Assembly (NCBI RefSeq): GCF_900142275.1
Contig: NZ_FRAI01000010.1
Coordinates: 22,765 to 86,764, forward strand
From: Anaerobranca californiensis DSM 14826
GTDB taxonomy: Bacteria > Bacillota > Proteinivoracia > Proteinivoracales > Proteinivoracaceae
Direction of reading: 5' to 3'
Length of the DNA: 64,000 nt
The position numbers and the translations under genes are program-made. This document shows, in pieces, positions 62,800 to 64,000 of the stretch (position 1 is its first letter; the number at the start of each line of letters is the position of its first letter). The notes under the pieces are model-generated. The model saw only the letters and a list, made by a program, of their open reading frames with translations. It searched no databases and was not told where the DNA came from.

Positions 62800-63613
62800 A
62801 AAAATCATCATTAGAAAAGCTGAAAATGAGGCTCACAGAGATTATTTGTTTCAAACTAAAGTAGAGGCTTTATTAGTTTTATTTACCCAATTAATTTTAT
62901 TAGTCTCTTTCATTTTCTTATGGGAACTTGCAGCACAAAGGGGAATTATCAATACTTTTTTAACTAGCCGTCCTTCAAAGGTATACCAAACTATCATGCA
63001 ACTTTATCATAATGGTCAACTTTTTTATCACCTAAGGGTAACTGGGATAGAAACAGGATTAAGCTTCATATTAGGAACAATCATAGGGACTTTTATCGCT
63101 ATAGTTTTATGGTGGTGGAAATTTTTAAGTAAAGTATTAGATCCCTATTTAATTGTATTGAATAGTTTACCTAAAGTAGCCCTGGGTCCTCTATTTATCA
63201 TTGTTTTTGGCTTAGGTTTTAAAAGTATTATCGCCATGGCTTTATCTATCACAGTCATCACTACCACTATTGTCGTTTATTCTGGATTTTTAAATGTTGA
63301 TAATAATTATCTAAAACTGGTAAAAACCTTTGGAGCCAGTAAATTAACGTCATTTATAAAAGTAGTATTACCTGCAAGTATACCTACTATAGCTTCTGCT
63401 TTAAGGGTAAATTTAGGATTATCATGGGTAGGTGTTATCGTTGGTGAATTTTTAACTGGAAGGGCTGGACTAGGTTATTTAGCTATATATGGTGGGCAAA
63501 CATATCAAATGAATTTAGTTATAACTAGCGTGATATTGTTAGCTATCTGTTCCGCTTTATCTTATCAACTGCTAATCTTTGTAGAGAATAAAATAAGGAA
63601 TAGATTTAGCTAA
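62780..63613 (+). CDS. ABC transporter permease (SsuC/TauC family)
   Basis: The membrane subunit, 277 residues with about six helices. The EAA-loop is SKLTSFIKVVLPASIPTI and the LGLSWVGVIVGEFLTGRAGLGYL block is typical of SsuC-type permeases. It overlaps the ATPase gene by 20 bases and converges on the rRNA operon. Confidence 0.92.
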   Translation: MKLQQVKKIIIRKAENEAHRDYLFQTKVEALLVLFTQLILLVSFIFLWELAAQRGIINTFLTSRPSKVYQTIMQLYHNGQLFYHLRVTGIETGLSFILGTIIGTFIAIVLWWWKFLSKVLDPYLIVLNSLPKVALGPLFIIVFGLGFKSIIAMALSITVITTTIVVYSGFLNVDNNYLKLVKTFGASKLTSFIKVVLPASIPTIASALRVNLGLSWVGVIVGEFLTGRAGLGYLAIYGGQTYQMNLVITSVILLAICSALSYQLLIFVENKIRNRFS

Positions 63614-63640
63614 AGTTAAAAATTTTTATCTCTATAAACA

Positions 63641-63671
63641 TAAAAAACCGTTCTTTCGAACGGTTTAATTT
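63641..63671. terminator. Bidirectional terminator between the permease gene and tRNA-Asn
   Basis: A 9-bp perfect stem (63645-63653 with 63658-63666) has a 4-base loop. The minus-strand continuation is TTTTTTATG for the rRNA/tRNA transcript, and the plus-strand side has AATTTTTAATTT. Confidence 0.82.
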
Positions 63672-63677
63672 TTAATT

Positions 63678-63754
63678 TGGCTCCCCAGGTAGGACTCGAA
63701 CCTACGACCTACCGGTTAACAGCCGGTTGCTCTGACCAACTGAGCTACTGAGGA
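63678..63754 (-). tRNA. tRNA-Asn (anticodon GUU), CCA encoded
   Basis: The cloverleaf is complete: acceptor TCCTCAG with CTGGGGA, anticodon stem CCGGC with GTT in the loop, T-arm GTAGG-TTCGAGT-CCTAC, and an encoded CCA. It follows the 5S rRNA gene by 13 bases as part of the rRNA operon. Confidence 0.96.
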
Positions 63755-63767
63755 ATAATAAGAAATG

Positions 63768-63883
63768 ATCTAGCGACGACCTACTCTCCCAGGGGGTAAC
63801 CCCAAGTACCATCGGCGCTGAGGAGCTTAACTGCGGTGTTCGGAATGGGAACCGGTGTATCCTCCCCGCTATTGTCACTAGAT
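63768..63883 (-). rRNA. 5S ribosomal RNA
   Basis: Minus-strand 5S features such as GGATACACCGGTTCCCATTC, CCGAACACCGCAGTTAAGC and the closing GGTCGTCGCTAG are present. The ends pair (CTAGTGAC with GTCGCTAG). About 116 nt; exact ends are estimated to within a few bases. Confidence 0.95.
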
Positions 63884-63916
63884 TAACAATACACACAAAA
63901 CTTAAAAGTGAGCTTT

Positions 63917-64000
63917 AGGTCAAGCCCTCGACCGATTAGTACTAGTCCGCTTAAGACATTACTGCCCTTACACTCCTAGCCTATCTACCAGGTATTCTTC
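63917..64000 (-). rRNA. 23S ribosomal RNA, 3' end (cut by window)
   Basis: The minus strand carries ACTAATCGGTCGAGGGCTTG, the near-universal 3' end of 23S rRNA. The gene runs off the right edge. The spacer to 5S is about 33 bases. Confidence 0.93.

Noticed and set aside
63702..63896. A minus-strand open frame across the tRNA and 5S genes
   Set aside because: The sequence is fully explained by tRNA-Asn and 5S rRNA.
1..64000. CRISPR arrays, insertion sequences or prophage genes
   Set aside because: I saw no regularly spaced direct repeats, no transposase- or integrase-like proteins and no phage structural genes anywhere in the window.

Overview
The window looks like chromosomal backbone of a strictly anaerobic, low-GC Firmicute of the class Clostridia. 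The base composition is AT-rich and Shine-Dalgarno sites are strong. It carries Rnf, a selenocysteine formate dehydrogenase, a Rex repressor, HPr kinase, a T-box leader on valS and a SpoIVFB-like protease. The large Mrp-type antiporter would suit an organism that uses Na+ bioenergetics or grows at alkaline pH; that is inference. I see no insertion sequence, prophage or CRISPR array. Almost everything up to 60.8 kb is on the minus strand, so gene order below runs from high to low coordinates.

Region 1 (1-17.9 kb) is housekeeping. It holds a molybdenum-cofactor MOSC/MoaB fusion, an ApbE flavin transferase, a NusG-II protein and a Gx (EetB-like) membrane protein. Then come DUF4321, maf, radC, mreBCD-mrdA, minCDE, rodA, a short SpoIVFA-like protein with an M50 protease, two radical-SAM-associated genes, rng, and rplU with its leader and prp.

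Region 2 (17.9-31.3 kb) is the ion-motive core. rnfCDGEAB encodes a ferredoxin:NAD+ oxidoreductase whose RnfG carries three covalent-FMN motifs instead of one. It is followed by a ten-gene Mrp/Mbh-like membrane module with three NuoL-like subunits and no catalytic hydrogenase.

Region 3 (31.3-42.9 kb) is redox metabolism: aspartate ammonia-lyase, rex, and a ten-gene operon. The operon begins with signalling-type genes (two DRTGG proteins, an RsbT-like ATPase, an HsfB-type H-cluster protein, a PHP protein and a histidine-kinase-like ATPase). It ends with NuoE, a 2Fe-2S protein, NuoF and a selenocysteine formate dehydrogenase large subunit. The selenocysteine UGA at 35287-35289 and the SECIS hairpin behind it are directly visible.

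Region 4 (42.9-58.1 kb) is mixed: a SPOR protein, a degenerate polysaccharide deacetylase, an ECF transporter for Co/Ni, a PRC-barrel protein, an MFS transporter, a TPR protein, folC, valS with a T-box, and a five-gene HcnABC-like dehydrogenase cluster.

Region 5 (58.1-64 kb) has hprK, a lipoprotein gene and a lactate/malate dehydrogenase. Divergent from these on the plus strand is an SsuABC/NMT1-type importer. It converges on the end of an rRNA operon (23S 3' end, 5S, tRNA-Asn).

Working model (inference): formate dehydrogenase, Rnf and the Mrp-like module connect formate, NADH and ferredoxin to an ion gradient. Rex and the HsfB module would sense redox state. ApbE and the triple-flavin RnfG could carry electrons outside the membrane.
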